A DNA stretch of 34,428 nt, from contig NZ_FUWU01000035.1 of assembly GCF_900167415.1 (NCBI RefSeq), forward strand, positions 1 through 34,428. Reading direction: 5' to 3'. Below the pieces are notes generated by a model. That model did not search any database and had not been told where the DNA came from. It saw only the letters and a program-made list of their open reading frames with translations. The DNA is from Fibrobacter intestinalis (lineage in GTDB: Bacteria > Fibrobacterota > Fibrobacteria > Fibrobacterales > Fibrobacteraceae). Made by a program: the position numbers and the translations under genes. Positions 24,960 through 33,429 of this stretch are shown in pieces. Every line of letters begins with the position of its first letter. Positions within the stretch are counted from its first letter, which is position 1.

Positions 24960-26366
24960 ATGCTGCGCTTTTTCCATTTTTGCAAATCGCCATTCGCTTT
25001 CTATGTTCTTTTTGTCCTGCTGATTGGAGCCGTCCATTTGAACGTCCAATACGGGCCGGTTTTTGAAGAATGGTCGAAACATAGGAAGGCCGTTGCCGCA
25101 TTCGATAAATATTGGGAAACCGAAGGTGCCGAGACATTCCGGAAAGTCGGCGTAGAACCAACCGAAAAAATTTACCAGGAAGAGCTGGGCGACTACCTGA
25201 AACGCTTTGACGCAGAAAATCCGTCGCGGGTGCCCGAAAAACGCATCGCCCAAATGAAAGAGGAATTCCGAGACTGGTGGGAAAAGACGGGCAAAAAATC
25301 CTACGCCGTCAATGAAATCGCTCCCGACGAAAAACTGTATCAGTCCGAACTGAAGCGTTACATCCAAGGCTACACGAAAAATGTCGCCATCTATCGGTTA
25401 TCCTTTATCCCGGAAACATCGTCTTGGGTCGCGCTTTTCACCTGCTGGTTTTTATTCCCCGGCCTTCCCTCTTTTTTGCTTTTCGCCGTTGCGTTCCTGT
25501 TCGCCATCTGGATGCTCCAAAAACGCTGGGGATTTTTACAGCCCTTCCTTTTCTTTATCGCGGGAGTTTTCCTTTCCGGATTTATCTTTGCCGGGACTCT
25601 TTCCGCTTCTTATTTTGTTCGCTATGCGGACACGCCATATACGGGATGCAGCCTGGCTCTAGCTCTGCTTTTGGGAATGGTGGCTTTCGGTCCCAAGCGG
25701 GAAATCCCTAAAGCCGTGCCGTTTATCGCCATCGCCCTTTTCATCGCGGATGTCTTGCTGAACTGGAATGCCAATCCGAATTTGTTCGGCTGGGTCGCCA
25801 TTCTGGAAATCCCCCTTTTCGGACTGGGAGCGTTTATCGGCTTGAAAGTCCCCAAACTGTTCGGCAATTCGAGCACGAAAAAATCGCAGAGCACCCCAAG
25901 CGGCGAAATGAGCAAGGAAAACCCCAAAGTCCTTTTGCGGAAAAAGCTGGAAGACGCCATCGAACTGGCGAACAAGGCGGAATACGAGCACGCGTCCCAA
26001 ATCTTTTCCAAAAATTTTGCTTCCCTGTTCCGGGAAAACCCCGTGGATTCGGAATTTTTGCATAAAACCGCCGAAGCTCTGCTTTACCCCCGCTACTTCT
26101 TTACCATTCCGGGAATTGAGTGGTTCGCCTGGGGTTCCGAAGCCGAAAAGAAAGGGCTTTTTGAACTCGCCGTCCAATTATTTGAAAAGGGCGCATCCGT
26201 GGAAAAGGACGAAAAAATCCGTCGGCGCGGGCTTTTTTATGCGGGCGACATCCGGCTGCGAGCGCATCTGGACGAAGAAAAAGGCAAAGAGGAAATGAAA
26301 GAGGTCCTCAAGCTGGATTCCACGGATATTTTAGCCGCCGAAGCGCAAAAATGGATCGGAAAATAA
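24960..26366 (+). CDS. Rhomboid-like membrane protein with repeat and helical C-terminal domain
   Basis: The 468-residue product has an N-terminal membrane segment (about 9-28), an extracytoplasmic region with two related units of roughly 40 residues ('YWETEGAETF...YQEELGDYLKRF' and 'WWEKTGKKSY...YQSELKRYIQGY'), five or six membrane segments (about 145-300), then a soluble helical C-terminus that looks TPR-like. The membrane part resembles rhomboids in layout ('YTGCSLALALLLGMVAFGP' where GxSG is expected). The catalytic His position reads 'WVAILEI' instead of an H-containing helix, and the usual HGG/N motif is missing, so an active protease is unlikely. Rhomboid assignment is tentative. Confidence 0.5.
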   Translation: MLRFFHFCKSPFAFYVLFVLLIGAVHLNVQYGPVFEEWSKHRKAVAAFDKYWETEGAETFRKVGVEPTEKIYQEELGDYLKRFDAENPSRVPEKRIAQMKEEFRDWWEKTGKKSYAVNEIAPDEKLYQSELKRYIQGYTKNVAIYRLSFIPETSSWVALFTCWFLFPGLPSFLLFAVAFLFAIWMLQKRWGFLQPFLFFIAGVFLSGFIFAGTLSASYFVRYADTPYTGCSLALALLLGMVAFGPKREIPKAVPFIAIALFIADVLLNWNANPNLFGWVAILEIPLFGLGAFIGLKVPKLFGNSSTKKSQSTPSGEMSKENPKVLLRKKLEDAIELANKAEYEHASQIFSKNFASLFRENPVDSEFLHKTAEALLYPRYFFTIPGIEWFAWGSEAEKKGLFELAVQLFEKGASVEKDEKIRRRGLFYAGDIRLRAHLDEEKGKEEMKEVLKLDSTDILAAEAQKWIGK

Positions 26367-26382
26367 CTATTTTAAAGGCATT

Positions 26383-26775
26383 ATGAGTAACGTTCAAATT
26401 TTTGATACGACTTTTGCCATGACGATTCTCGTCATTTTGGCCGTTGCAGTCCCCCTGCTCCTGCTCCTTGCCAACTGGTTTCTGCATCCCGGAAAAATCA
26501 AACGGGTGCTTATCAAGAGTACCGCCTATGAATGCGGCCTCGCGCACGTCGCCGGTTCTGCCAACGAGCGTTATCCCATCAAGTATTACATGGTCGCTAT
26601 GCTGTTCCTGGTTTTTGATATCGAAGTCGCATTTCTCTACCCGCTGGCTGTCGTCTTTTTGTCCAGCCCGTGGAGTCTGCTCTTTGTGCTGCTGGCGTTC
26701 CTGCTGATTCTGGAGAGCGGCTACCTTTATCTTTACAAAAAAGGAATTCTGGACTGGAACAAGCTGTCCGACTAA
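26383..26775 (+). CDS. nuoA: NADH-quinone oxidoreductase subunit A
   Basis: The 130-residue product has three membrane helices and the conserved loop 'STAYECGLAHVAGSANERYP' between helices 1 and 2, with the key Cys of the NuoA/ND3 loop, and 'IKYYMVAMLFLVFDIEVAFL' in helix 2. It forms part of the quinone-proximal membrane arm of complex I. No other nuo gene is adjacent: a terminator follows after about 25 bases and the next gene is on the other strand. Confidence 0.92.
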   Translation: MSNVQIFDTTFAMTILVILAVAVPLLLLLANWFLHPGKIKRVLIKSTAYECGLAHVAGSANERYPIKYYMVAMLFLVFDIEVAFLYPLAVVFLSSPWSLLFVLLAFLLILESGYLYLYKKGILDWNKLSD

Positions 26776-26798
26776 AGACTTTTGCATTTCTCCTTGGA

Positions 26799-26828
26799 AA
26801 AGGCTTCTGAAAGGAAGCCTTTTTTTTG
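26799..26828 (+). terminator. Intrinsic terminator after nuoA
   Basis: AAGGCTTC pairs with GAAGCCTT around a short loop and is followed by a run of T (26820-26827). It lies about 25 bases after the nuoA stop codon, so the gene ends its own transcript. Confidence 0.85.
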
Positions 26829-26952
26829 TTGCGGCAAAAGCGGAGATTATTTTTTGATTAGGGAAATCGACTGCCAGCAGCATCTCCCATGCACTTTAAC
26901 CACTAGCCTCTGACAACTGATAACTTCCCAACTAATTGCCGTCCACTATTCC

Positions 26953-28041
26953 CTAGAACGCTTCGCGAATATAAACGGTCATTCCCAGATACTTACCGTC
27001 CACCAAGGAGAAGTCGCCCCGCACATACGTTTTTTCGCTTTTGTTCAGCAAAAAGCGTCCGCCAAATCCCGGCGCATAATGCCAGCGGTTACGGGCCAAC
27101 TGCGAAAAATAGGGTCCCACTTTTCCCGCTTCGAAAAAAATCGTTCCCGCTAGACGCCAAAAAAGAGTTTTTCTCAATTCCACCTGCGCCGAAAAAGCCT
27201 GCCTGTCCAAAAACATTCCCCGCTCCACGCCGCGGAAGCGTTTAATACCGTCCAACGTCGCCAGCATATCAAAAGGAACGTCGCCTTTTTTTACTTCGTA
27301 AAAAGTGCCCAGCGCCACAGAAGTTCCCCAAAACAAATAGGAATACGCCCGCAAATCCACCGTCTGCGAGAAGAAATCAAAATCGCTGCCGAACGACCCG
27401 GAATAAAACACCTGACGAAACTGCCCGAAAAATCCTGAAACCGGCCAATTCACATTATCCCGAAAGTCCAACGTAATCTGATAACCGGTGCCAAACCGCT
27501 TGCCTCCCGCATTTTCCGGCTTGTCCAAGTCTCCATGAGAAAACGAAGCGCGATTGTGCTCCAAATAAAAATAAGGGCCCACATGGAGAACCTGGGATAA
27601 CGGCGAAGGAAAAAGGCGCATTTCAAAAGGAACGCTCAGCTTGAAAAGATCCATGTCGTAACGCGTGTACAAATCCCTGTCGGGGTCGTTCCCTATTCCG
27701 TAATACTTCGCACGCCAATTCCAATAGATAAACGAAATGTCCGAGTGCAAAAAGCCGGAGAACAAATACAAATCCGGCGAAACATCCACTTCCAGCTGGC
27801 CTTTGGTGGTTCCCATGACCGCAAAATCGATGGCGGTCGCATTTTCTCCCGGTGCATCCGGTCGGGTAAAAAGAATGACCATCGCACCGTATTTGAGCCC
27901 CGTTTCTTCGGCATAGCCCAAAACCGGCAAGGCGGCAAACCGCTGGAAACTTTCTTCGGATGAAGTTCCCGAGTTCTCGGCAAAAGCCACTCCCATTGCG
28001 ACCAAAATCAGCAACGCCAAATACATCCATCTATTTTTCAC
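26953..28041 (-). CDS. BamA/TamA-like outer-membrane beta-barrel protein
   Basis: The 362-residue product begins with a signal peptide (MKNRWMYLALLILVAMGVAF, cleaved after about residue 21) and continues with alternating strands rich in aromatic residues, ending in 'YLGMTVYIREAF' with the C-terminal Phe recognised by the Bam machinery. 'GGKRFGTGYQITLDFRDNVN' and 'LDGIKRFRGVERG' correspond to the surface-antigen D15 core with its RG(F/V) motif. No POTRA domains precede the barrel, so it is a short Omp85-like porin and not BamA itself. Its start overlaps the end of hemH by 11 bases. Confidence 0.75.
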   Translation of the reverse strand: MKNRWMYLALLILVAMGVAFAENSGTSSEESFQRFAALPVLGYAEETGLKYGAMVILFTRPDAPGENATAIDFAVMGTTKGQLEVDVSPDLYLFSGFLHSDISFIYWNWRAKYYGIGNDPDRDLYTRYDMDLFKLSVPFEMRLFPSPLSQVLHVGPYFYLEHNRASFSHGDLDKPENAGGKRFGTGYQITLDFRDNVNWPVSGFFGQFRQVFYSGSFGSDFDFFSQTVDLRAYSYLFWGTSVALGTFYEVKKGDVPFDMLATLDGIKRFRGVERGMFLDRQAFSAQVELRKTLFWRLAGTIFFEAGKVGPYFSQLARNRWHYAPGFGGRFLLNKSEKTYVRGDFSLVDGKYLGMTVYIREAF

Positions 28042-29011
28042 ATGGACTCCCTAAATTTTCCCGCATCATTTCTTCGGCAAACCGCTTTACCCAATTCGCG
28101 TCGTCGTTCAGGCAAGAGACTCGTGTAAACCTCTGGCCTCCAGCGGCCAAAAATAAATTTCGCAATTCGACATCGATTTCATGGAGGGTCTCCAAATTCT
28201 CGGCGGTAAAGGACGGGCAGACCAGCAGCACTTCTTTTTGCTTTTGAGCGATTTGCGCAACGACATCCGTTGTGAAAGGTCCCAGCCACTTGCCATGCCC
28301 AAAGCGGCTCTGGTAAGAAAGAAGGACTTCGGCGTTCGGCGAAACTTCCCGTATTTTTTTTCGGAACCAGTCGAATTCCGCTTCGCAATCCCGGCTATAC
28401 GGGTCGCCCTTTTTCGCCCAGGCAACAGGAGTTCCATGAAAGGAAAAAACGATTGGTGAAATGCCGTTCCAATGGCGCAAGACATTTTGAAAAGTTTCTT
28501 CCAGCCAGACCGGATTGAGCGCAAAGCCATCGACAAAATCCATGGAAAGCTGCGGAAATTTTTGAAAACAGGCTGCGGCGATATCCCGGACGGCGACCGT
28601 CGTAACCAAGGAACGCTGCGGAAAAAGCGGAACGACACGAATTTTCTTTTTCCCCAAATCGGCAAACTCTTGCAGAGCGTCCGAAATGGATGGCTTCGTT
28701 CCAAATTCAAAAGCGTAGCGGACGGCAATGCGGGACTCCACGGCGGAAGCAATTCCTTCGGCAAATCGCCGGGTGTAATAGACCAGCGGCATTTCCCCAA
28801 GCCCCGCCTTCTGCACCATTTCTTGATATTTGCAGGCACTTTTCACCGAGCGTTTCGGCGCGATGATGCGTTTCAAAAGCCAGTTCCAAAAAAAAGGCGG
28901 ATTTCCCAAAGTGTGCCAGTCGCCCAAAAATTCGACCAGATATTTCTCTACGCTTTTCGGCGTAGCGTCTTCCGGGGAACCCAGCTGTACAAAAAGAATC
29001 GCATCGAACAT
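28031..29011 (-). CDS. hemH: Ferrochelatase
   Basis: ATG 29011 gives MFDAILFVQLGSPEDATPKS, the usual ferrochelatase N-terminus, with AGG five bases upstream; the frame 44 codons longer is not supported. The 326-residue enzyme has 'VVPLFPQRS' (126-134), 'FSFHGTP' with the catalytic His192, 'LSYQSRFGHGKWLGP' and 'CPSFTAENLETLHEID' with the conserved Glu residues. It inserts iron into protoporphyrin IX (or coproporphyrin) in the last steps of haem synthesis. It is the first gene of a two-gene unit with the outer-membrane protein, and no other haem gene is nearby. Confidence 0.92.
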   Translation of the reverse strand: MFDAILFVQLGSPEDATPKSVEKYLVEFLGDWHTLGNPPFFWNWLLKRIIAPKRSVKSACKYQEMVQKAGLGEMPLVYYTRRFAEGIASAVESRIAVRYAFEFGTKPSISDALQEFADLGKKKIRVVPLFPQRSLVTTVAVRDIAAACFQKFPQLSMDFVDGFALNPVWLEETFQNVLRHWNGISPIVFSFHGTPVAWAKKGDPYSRDCEAEFDWFRKKIREVSPNAEVLLSYQSRFGHGKWLGPFTTDVVAQIAQKQKEVLLVCPSFTAENLETLHEIDVELRNLFLAAGGQRFTRVSCLNDDANWVKRFAEEMMRENLGSPCEK

Positions 29012-29119
29012 ATCGCCTATTTTAGAAAAATCGTCTATATTTTCTACAGGTTTTCTAAAAACGACATGACTACAGACCTTGGGGTTCTTGAAAATGCGCT
29101 TCAGGGAAAAGGAAATTTG

Positions 29120-30589
29120 ATGACTCTCGCAGAACGAATGCATAAATTATTGGAAGAGCTGGATGGCGGCCTCATTGAACGGGAAGACATTTTTCGTTTG
29201 GCATTTCTCGCCGTTCTGACAGGACAGCCCACCTATCTGTATGGGCGCGCAGGAGCGGGAAAGCGGGCGATCATCAACCATCTCCTTGCCGGATTTTCGA
29301 ATTTGCAAGTCCAGACGTACGGGCTTCGCCATTTCGATTTGCCGCAAGCACCCATAGACTTGGCGATATTCACCAATTTCGACAGCGGCTTTCAGCAGAT
29401 GACAAGCGCCATCGACTCTTTTCTCGGGGAACACCTTGCGCATTCGCTCATCCTTTCCGGGCGCGCAAGACCCGACGCCGCCCTTCCCGAAGCCAAACTG
29501 GCGGACAGCATCCATCTTGTCCTCACCTTTCCCGACTCGGTTTCGCCGAACGCCCTGGAAACGCTGCTTTCCAAAGCCGGAGACCCGCAGCGTTTTTCCG
29601 TCACCGAAGAGCTGAAAATTTCCAAAGAAGAAATGCGTTCGTGGGAAAAGGAACTGGAAAACGTCGCTATTTCCCAAGACTCGCTCTCCCTGCTACAGGC
29701 GATTGCCACGGAATGCGAGCAAGGCAACATCTACATTTCTGCGAGCCGCTGGCGAGGGCTTGCCAAAATCGCCAGACTCCAAGCGCTTATCGCCAACCGA
29801 TCCGAGACAAGCATTACCGATTTTCTTTTCCTTTCCAAAGATTTGTGGGGCAAGCGAGCCGCCAACGAAGCGATTCGCAAAGGGTTTGACAATGGCATAG
29901 AACATTTTTTAAACACCTACGCCCCCAATCAGGAAGATTTGAAAAAAACGTTTCAAAATCTTTTGAACCAGACCGAACATTTCAAAAATTCCAGCGGAAA
30001 CCGTTATAAAACGGAAAACATCGATGGCGAAGAATACATCCGTTACAATGTCACCGTCTTCAATGAATCCATTGCACTCTACGCTCCCCTTTCCCGGCTA
30101 GGAACACACGAAGACTTCTTCCCATTGAATTCCCTGCACCGCGAAGAAACCCGAGCCAAGTGCAATTTCATGGGCGGAGACATCTGCAAAATTTCCATTG
30201 ACGCCAAAGCCAAGCGCAACGGGATGCGGGCATCCAGCCTCATCGTCGGGAATCCTTCCGCCAACACCGTCTATGAAGATTACGCCAAGCTCCCCTCCGA
30301 AATTTTGCAAACCAACGTTCCGGAAATCATCGAACAAAACAAGATCGGATTGCAGAACGCCCACGAGCAACTCTTCGACATTCTCAACCAGGTGCGCCAA
30401 AGCATTAAAAACCTAAAAGCACTCTATCAAAAATACTCGGGCTACCAAAGCGACCCCTTTTTGCTCATGGGTTCCTACAAGGATTTTATGAATCTCATTT
30501 TAAAACGCTACAAAGCGTTGGGGGATTTCAGCAAGGAACTGCAACAATACGAAGCGCTTTTGGCTCAAGCATCCACGGGAATCGCATAA
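29120..30589 (+). CDS. RavA/MoxR-like AAA+ protein with degenerate motifs
   Basis: The start ATG 29120 has AGGAAA upstream and gives MTLAERMHKLLEELDGGLIE, like the N-terminus of RavA; ATG 29066 in the same frame is possible. The 489 residues follow RavA in layout: AAA+ core, then helical domain ('RWRGLAKIARLQALIA' and 'FLSKDLWG'), then a C-terminal region of about 200 residues with beta-rich and coiled-coil parts. The Walker A segment reads 'GRAGAGKR' (42-49), lacking the Thr/Ser after Lys, and the Walker B position reads 'LAIFTNFD' without the Asp-Glu pair. So ATP hydrolysis is doubtful. The ViaA partner is not present here. Confidence 0.6.
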   Translation: MTLAERMHKLLEELDGGLIEREDIFRLAFLAVLTGQPTYLYGRAGAGKRAIINHLLAGFSNLQVQTYGLRHFDLPQAPIDLAIFTNFDSGFQQMTSAIDSFLGEHLAHSLILSGRARPDAALPEAKLADSIHLVLTFPDSVSPNALETLLSKAGDPQRFSVTEELKISKEEMRSWEKELENVAISQDSLSLLQAIATECEQGNIYISASRWRGLAKIARLQALIANRSETSITDFLFLSKDLWGKRAANEAIRKGFDNGIEHFLNTYAPNQEDLKKTFQNLLNQTEHFKNSSGNRYKTENIDGEEYIRYNVTVFNESIALYAPLSRLGTHEDFFPLNSLHREETRAKCNFMGGDICKISIDAKAKRNGMRASSLIVGNPSANTVYEDYAKLPSEILQTNVPEIIEQNKIGLQNAHEQLFDILNQVRQSIKNLKALYQKYSGYQSDPFLLMGSYKDFMNLILKRYKALGDFSKELQQYEALLAQASTGIA

Positions 30590-30601
30590 ATCCCAAAAGG
30601 A

Positions 30602-30754
30602 CTATCTGCTACAAAATGCGATCATCAGAAAAATCGCCACGAACAAGAGAAACGGCAGAATTTTCAATAAGAGCGTAATCGCGCAAGCGTCTTTTGCTGT
30701 GCCAAGACCGAAAAGCGTCAAAACGCCGAGCACGATGAGAAAAGTCGTCAGCAT
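30602..30754 (-). CDS. Small hydrophobic protein
   Basis: Starting at ATG 30754, the 50-residue product has two membrane segments (MLTTFLIVLGVLTLFGLGTA and 'LLLKILPFLLFVAIFLMIAF'). It lies just after the DUF486 gene on the same strand and may be co-transcribed. No family is recognised. Confidence 0.5.
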   Translation of the reverse strand: MLTTFLIVLGVLTLFGLGTAKDACAITLLLKILPFLLFVAIFLMIAFCSR

Positions 30755-30764
30755 GAATCTCCAT

Positions 30765-31106
30765 TTAACGGAAAGCGAAATACACCGCTCCAATCAGGCA
30801 CAACGCGGACCAGAGATAATCCCATTTCAGCGGCTGATTCATAACCAGCACCGCAAACGGCGCAAAAACAGTCAGCGCAACCGCTTCCTGAATCACCTTG
30901 AGCTGAACGACATTCAACGCCGAATAGCCGTAGCGATTGGCAGGCACCTGAAGCATATATTCAAAAAGGGCAATTCCCCAACTGACCACAGCGGCGATAT
31001 ACCACGGTTTGGAATCGAGAAACTTGAGATGCCCATACCAGGCAAATGTCATGAACAAATTGGAGCAGACCAAAACGCCCGCCGTAATCAAAGCGACTTT
31101 CAACAT
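30765..31106 (-). CDS. DMT-family DUF486 membrane protein
   Basis: The 113-residue product with four membrane helices shows the DUF486 pattern: 'CSNLFMTFAWYGHLKFLDSK', 'VVSWGIALFEYMLQVPANRY' and 'VQLKVIQEAVALTVFAPF'. The family is related to small drug/metabolite transporters, but no substrate is known. It overlaps the upstream membrane gene by seven bases and is followed by the small hydrophobic gene. Confidence 0.85.
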   Translation of the reverse strand: MLKVALITAGVLVCSNLFMTFAWYGHLKFLDSKPWYIAAVVSWGIALFEYMLQVPANRYGYSALNVVQLKVIQEAVALTVFAPFAVLVMNQPLKWDYLWSALCLIGAVYFAFR

Positions 31107-31942
31107 ATTCGTGAAGCATCCTCAAGGCAGCATCCATCCTGCCTATTTTGCTCATCATTTTTACCGACAAAATAAAGAGCGCACAAAACAAAAAAAGCTG
31201 TCGCCATGGCAGAATGAAAAGCAATCCAGGCGGCAAAAAGCGCAGCGACCAGCGCAAACATCGAAAAGGAAACCTCTTGAATGTCAGCAAAGGATTCGTC
31301 GTCCAGCGCATCAAATTCCGCCGGGGAAATCCCCCACAGCGAAAAAAGCAAGTCCCCGCCCGAAACGTCTTCGCCGACTTCTTCGGCAAGAGTGTGCTTG
31401 TCAAACAACGGCTGGATGTATTTGCAACAGTTGAAATCCGAAGCGACAGAAAGCGACGCTGTAATTCCCAAAAAGAACAGCAACCAGCGACGCCCCCGAA
31501 AAGCAGCCCGGGCAAGGCACGCACCCATCAAAATTCCCACGAACCATTCCGCGCCAAAAAAGAAATTCCACAAGACGCGAAGCGAGACGCTTCCCTGAAC
31601 AATGGAATAAAGCGGCGACAAGACCGTCAAAGCGACCGCCCCAAAGACGAACAAATTCCAAGTGTTTTGCAGCAATTTCTTTTCCCGAGTTTCTGTCGGC
31701 AAGCTCCGTAAAATCGCCCGGAACAAATAGGCGAATCCCCAAACCGAAAACAAAAATAGCAGAGGCAAAACGACATCCGCCACCGTGAACAAAGTCGAGA
31801 AAATGGAAAGCATACCCAAAAAATCCAGAGCATAAAGCCCCGCATAATAAAGCGCGCAAATCGGGACTATCGCCGCAGAAAGCAGAGCGAGAAAAAGCGA
31901 AAATTTTACGGGATACTTTTTCATACTCTTCAAAATTAGCAT
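31100..31942 (-). CDS. Multi-pass membrane protein of unknown function
   Basis: The 280-residue product has about seven membrane segments, an Asp/Glu-rich soluble stretch near 205-235 ('AEEVGEDVSGGDLLFSLWGI'), and ends in a short cysteine-containing tail. No family motif is recognised. ATG 31942 and an ATG six codons later are both possible; neither has a good ribosome binding site. It is the first gene of a three-gene minus-strand unit with DUF486 and the small hydrophobic gene. Confidence 0.6.
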   Translation of the reverse strand: MLILKSMKKYPVKFSLFLALLSAAIVPICALYYAGLYALDFLGMLSIFSTLFTVADVVLPLLFLFSVWGFAYLFRAILRSLPTETREKKLLQNTWNLFVFGAVALTVLSPLYSIVQGSVSLRVLWNFFFGAEWFVGILMGACLARAAFRGRRWLLFFLGITASLSVASDFNCCKYIQPLFDKHTLAEEVGEDVSGGDLLFSLWGISPAEFDALDDESFADIQEVSFSMFALVAALFAAWIAFHSAMATAFFVLCALYFVGKNDEQNRQDGCCLEDASRIC

Positions 31943-32072
31943 TGTTTACAAAAATTTCGCACTCTTTTTACAAAATGGCATTTTCTTTTCACCCTTATTT
32001 AAGTATACTATTTCCGTCTACTTGAGTTAAGAGACGAAATCGCCGGGAAGACAACCTTGGCAAGGGAAAAAG

Positions 32073-32192
32073 ATGAAAGAAGAAAACAAACGCCTGCTCG
32101 GCAGGGAATACGAAACCTGGAACAGGGAATTTTTCGTTAAAAGCAATCCGATTGACGAAGATGACGGTTCCTGGTGGAACGACGAAAAGTAA
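32073..32192 (+). CDS. 39-residue acidic protein of unknown function
   Basis: AAGGGAAA lies a few bases before ATG 32073; the product begins MKEENKRLLGREYETWNREF and ends 'DEDDGSWWNDEK'. It is acidic and tryptophan-rich, with no membrane segment. A clear terminator follows and a TATACT at 32004-32009 could be its -10 box, so it looks like a separate transcription unit. The good ribosome binding site and its own terminator argue that it is a real gene. No homologue is recognised. Confidence 0.55.
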   Translation: MKEENKRLLGREYETWNREFFVKSNPIDEDDGSWWNDEK

Positions 32193-32215
32193 ACCCGCCG
32201 TTCCAAAGCCCAAGC

Positions 32216-32250
32216 AACCCTGGAGATTTTCTTCGGGGTTTGTTTTTTTT
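32216..32250 (+). terminator. Intrinsic terminator after the 39-residue gene
   Basis: AACCCTGGAG pairs with CTTCGGGGTT (ten base pairs including G-T pairs) around an ATTTT loop, followed by TGTTTTTTTT. It lies about 24 bases after the stop codon. Confidence 0.85.
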
Positions 32251-32266
32251 TGTAGACAATCGTCCG

Positions 32267-32294
32267 TTGATTTATCGGCTACATCAATTATAAT
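32267..32294 (+). promoter_or_regulatory. Promoter of the restriction controller gene
   Basis: TTGATT (32267-32272) and TATAAT (32289-32294) are separated by 16 bases. The expected start of transcription, about seven bases on, coincides with ATG 32301, so the mRNA would be leaderless; no ribosome binding site is visible there. Several restriction controller genes are known to be leaderless. Confidence 0.65.
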
Positions 32295-32300
32295 AGAAGC

Positions 32301-32525
32301 ATGACAAATGGCGAATATAGCGAACTCGGCAAACTCGGAGAACGATTAAAAAATTGCGGAAAGAAAGAAATTTGTCGCAAGAAGACTTTGCCGATGCGAC
32401 TCAATTGGATAGAACATACGTGTCGGGGCTGGAGCGGGGCGTGCGCAATCCGTCTTATTTGACCCTTTTGAAAATAGCGAAAGCGTTGCATATAACGTTG
32501 AAAGAATTGTTTTGGGAAAACGGTT
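32301..32525 (+). pseudogene. HTH controller (C) protein gene with an A6 frameshift
   Basis: ATG 32301 starts MTNGEYSELGKLGERLKN and then loses sense. From 32354 the next frame encodes LRKERNLSQEDFADATQLDR, 'TYVSGLERGVRNPSYLTLLK' and 'ALHITLKELFWENG', a complete XRE-type helix-turn-helix domain. Adding one A to the run of six at 32348-32353 joins the halves as 'GERLKKLRKERN', giving a 75-residue protein, the size of restriction-modification controller proteins. Its stop overlaps the ATG of the endonuclease gene by one base. The homopolymer could be a real mutation, a variable switch or a sequencing error. Confidence 0.7.
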
Positions 32526-32526
32526 G

Positions 32527-33429
32527 ATGGACAAAATTAAGATTTGCGGAATACGTAGCCATTCAAAGGCTTCTGAAAAATATGTCGATGTCGTTTTTCA
32601 CTATCCGAACGGTATTTGCGTAAAAACTTCTGTTCCGATTCAATACAGAAGAACGGGGCTTGATATTCCAGAAAACGATTCAAATAAAATGCATGAGTAT
32701 CTTGAGAACGTTTACAAAGAAATAAATCCCGCAAAATGGAAAAATTGGAAAAAAGAACAGGGTGCATTTTGGAAAGGGACAAAAGCCGACGTCACAAAGC
32801 CGTTTTTTGACAAGCTCGCTGAAGATTTTAAATACAAATGCGTGAACTGTGAACTCCCGCAAAATCCGAACTGGGCGAGAAGGGTTCAGGACTTAAAAGA
32901 ATGTGGCTATACAATCGCAACAAAGCTTTCCGAATTTTGTCCGAAATGCAAAAAAACGACAACCCATTTGGTACTCGTGCCGCTTAAGCGCGGAGGAATA
33001 ACAGGATACGAAACGTGGAGTCCGAAACTTCGTGCAAGAATTGTCAACCTTTTGAAAAGGTACGACGCGTTCGAAGCGAAACAGACGAAAAAGGAAGGGC
33101 TTTTGCCCGACCATAAATTTTCGGAAATTCGTTGGGACAACAGCACAAAGCGAGAAAGCCTTGAAAATCTGACCGATGAGGAAATCCTGCGGGACTTCCA
33201 GCTCATTTCGAACCAACGGAATCAGCAAAAGCGCGAGGTTTGCAGAAAATGCTTTCAAACAGGCGAGCGCGGGATTATTTATGGAATTCCTTTCTTTTAT
33301 GAGGGGACTGAAAAATGGAATCCGTCGATTCCAAAGACCGGCAAGGAAGCGGAAAAAGGCTGCATTGGCTGCGGCTGGTATGATATTGAACGGTGGCGGA
33401 AAGAACTCATAAAAAAGCTTTCTAAATAA
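32527..33429 (+). CDS. Putative type II restriction endonuclease
   Basis: ATG 32527 overlaps the controller stop; the product has 300 residues. It carries three Cys pairs: 'CVNC' (105-108), 'CPKC' (138-141) followed by 'KKTTTH', and C-terminal 'CRKC' and 'CIGC' sets. The order 'WARRVQDLKECGYTIATKLS...CPKCKKTTTHLVL' is like zinc-binding HNH-type type II restriction enzymes. Context is the main support: it lies between a controller-type HTH gene and a convergent cytosine methyltransferase whose stop overlaps its own by eight bases. Recognition sequence cannot be told. The frame itself is intact. Confidence 0.6.
   Translation: MDKIKICGIRSHSKASEKYVDVVFHYPNGICVKTSVPIQYRRTGLDIPENDSNKMHEYLENVYKEINPAKWKNWKKEQGAFWKGTKADVTKPFFDKLAEDFKYKCVNCELPQNPNWARRVQDLKECGYTIATKLSEFCPKCKKTTTHLVLVPLKRGGITGYETWSPKLRARIVNLLKRYDAFEAKQTKKEGLLPDHKFSEIRWDNSTKRESLENLTDEEILRDFQLISNQRNQQKREVCRKCFQTGERGIIYGIPFFYEGTEKWNPSIPKTGKEAEKGCIGCGWYDIERWRKELIKKLSK

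Noticed and set aside
28472-29119. N-terminal extension of the RavA-like frame by about 216 codons
   Set aside because: It lies antisense to hemH, which is secure, and the extension has no sensible sequence; the good start is at 29120.
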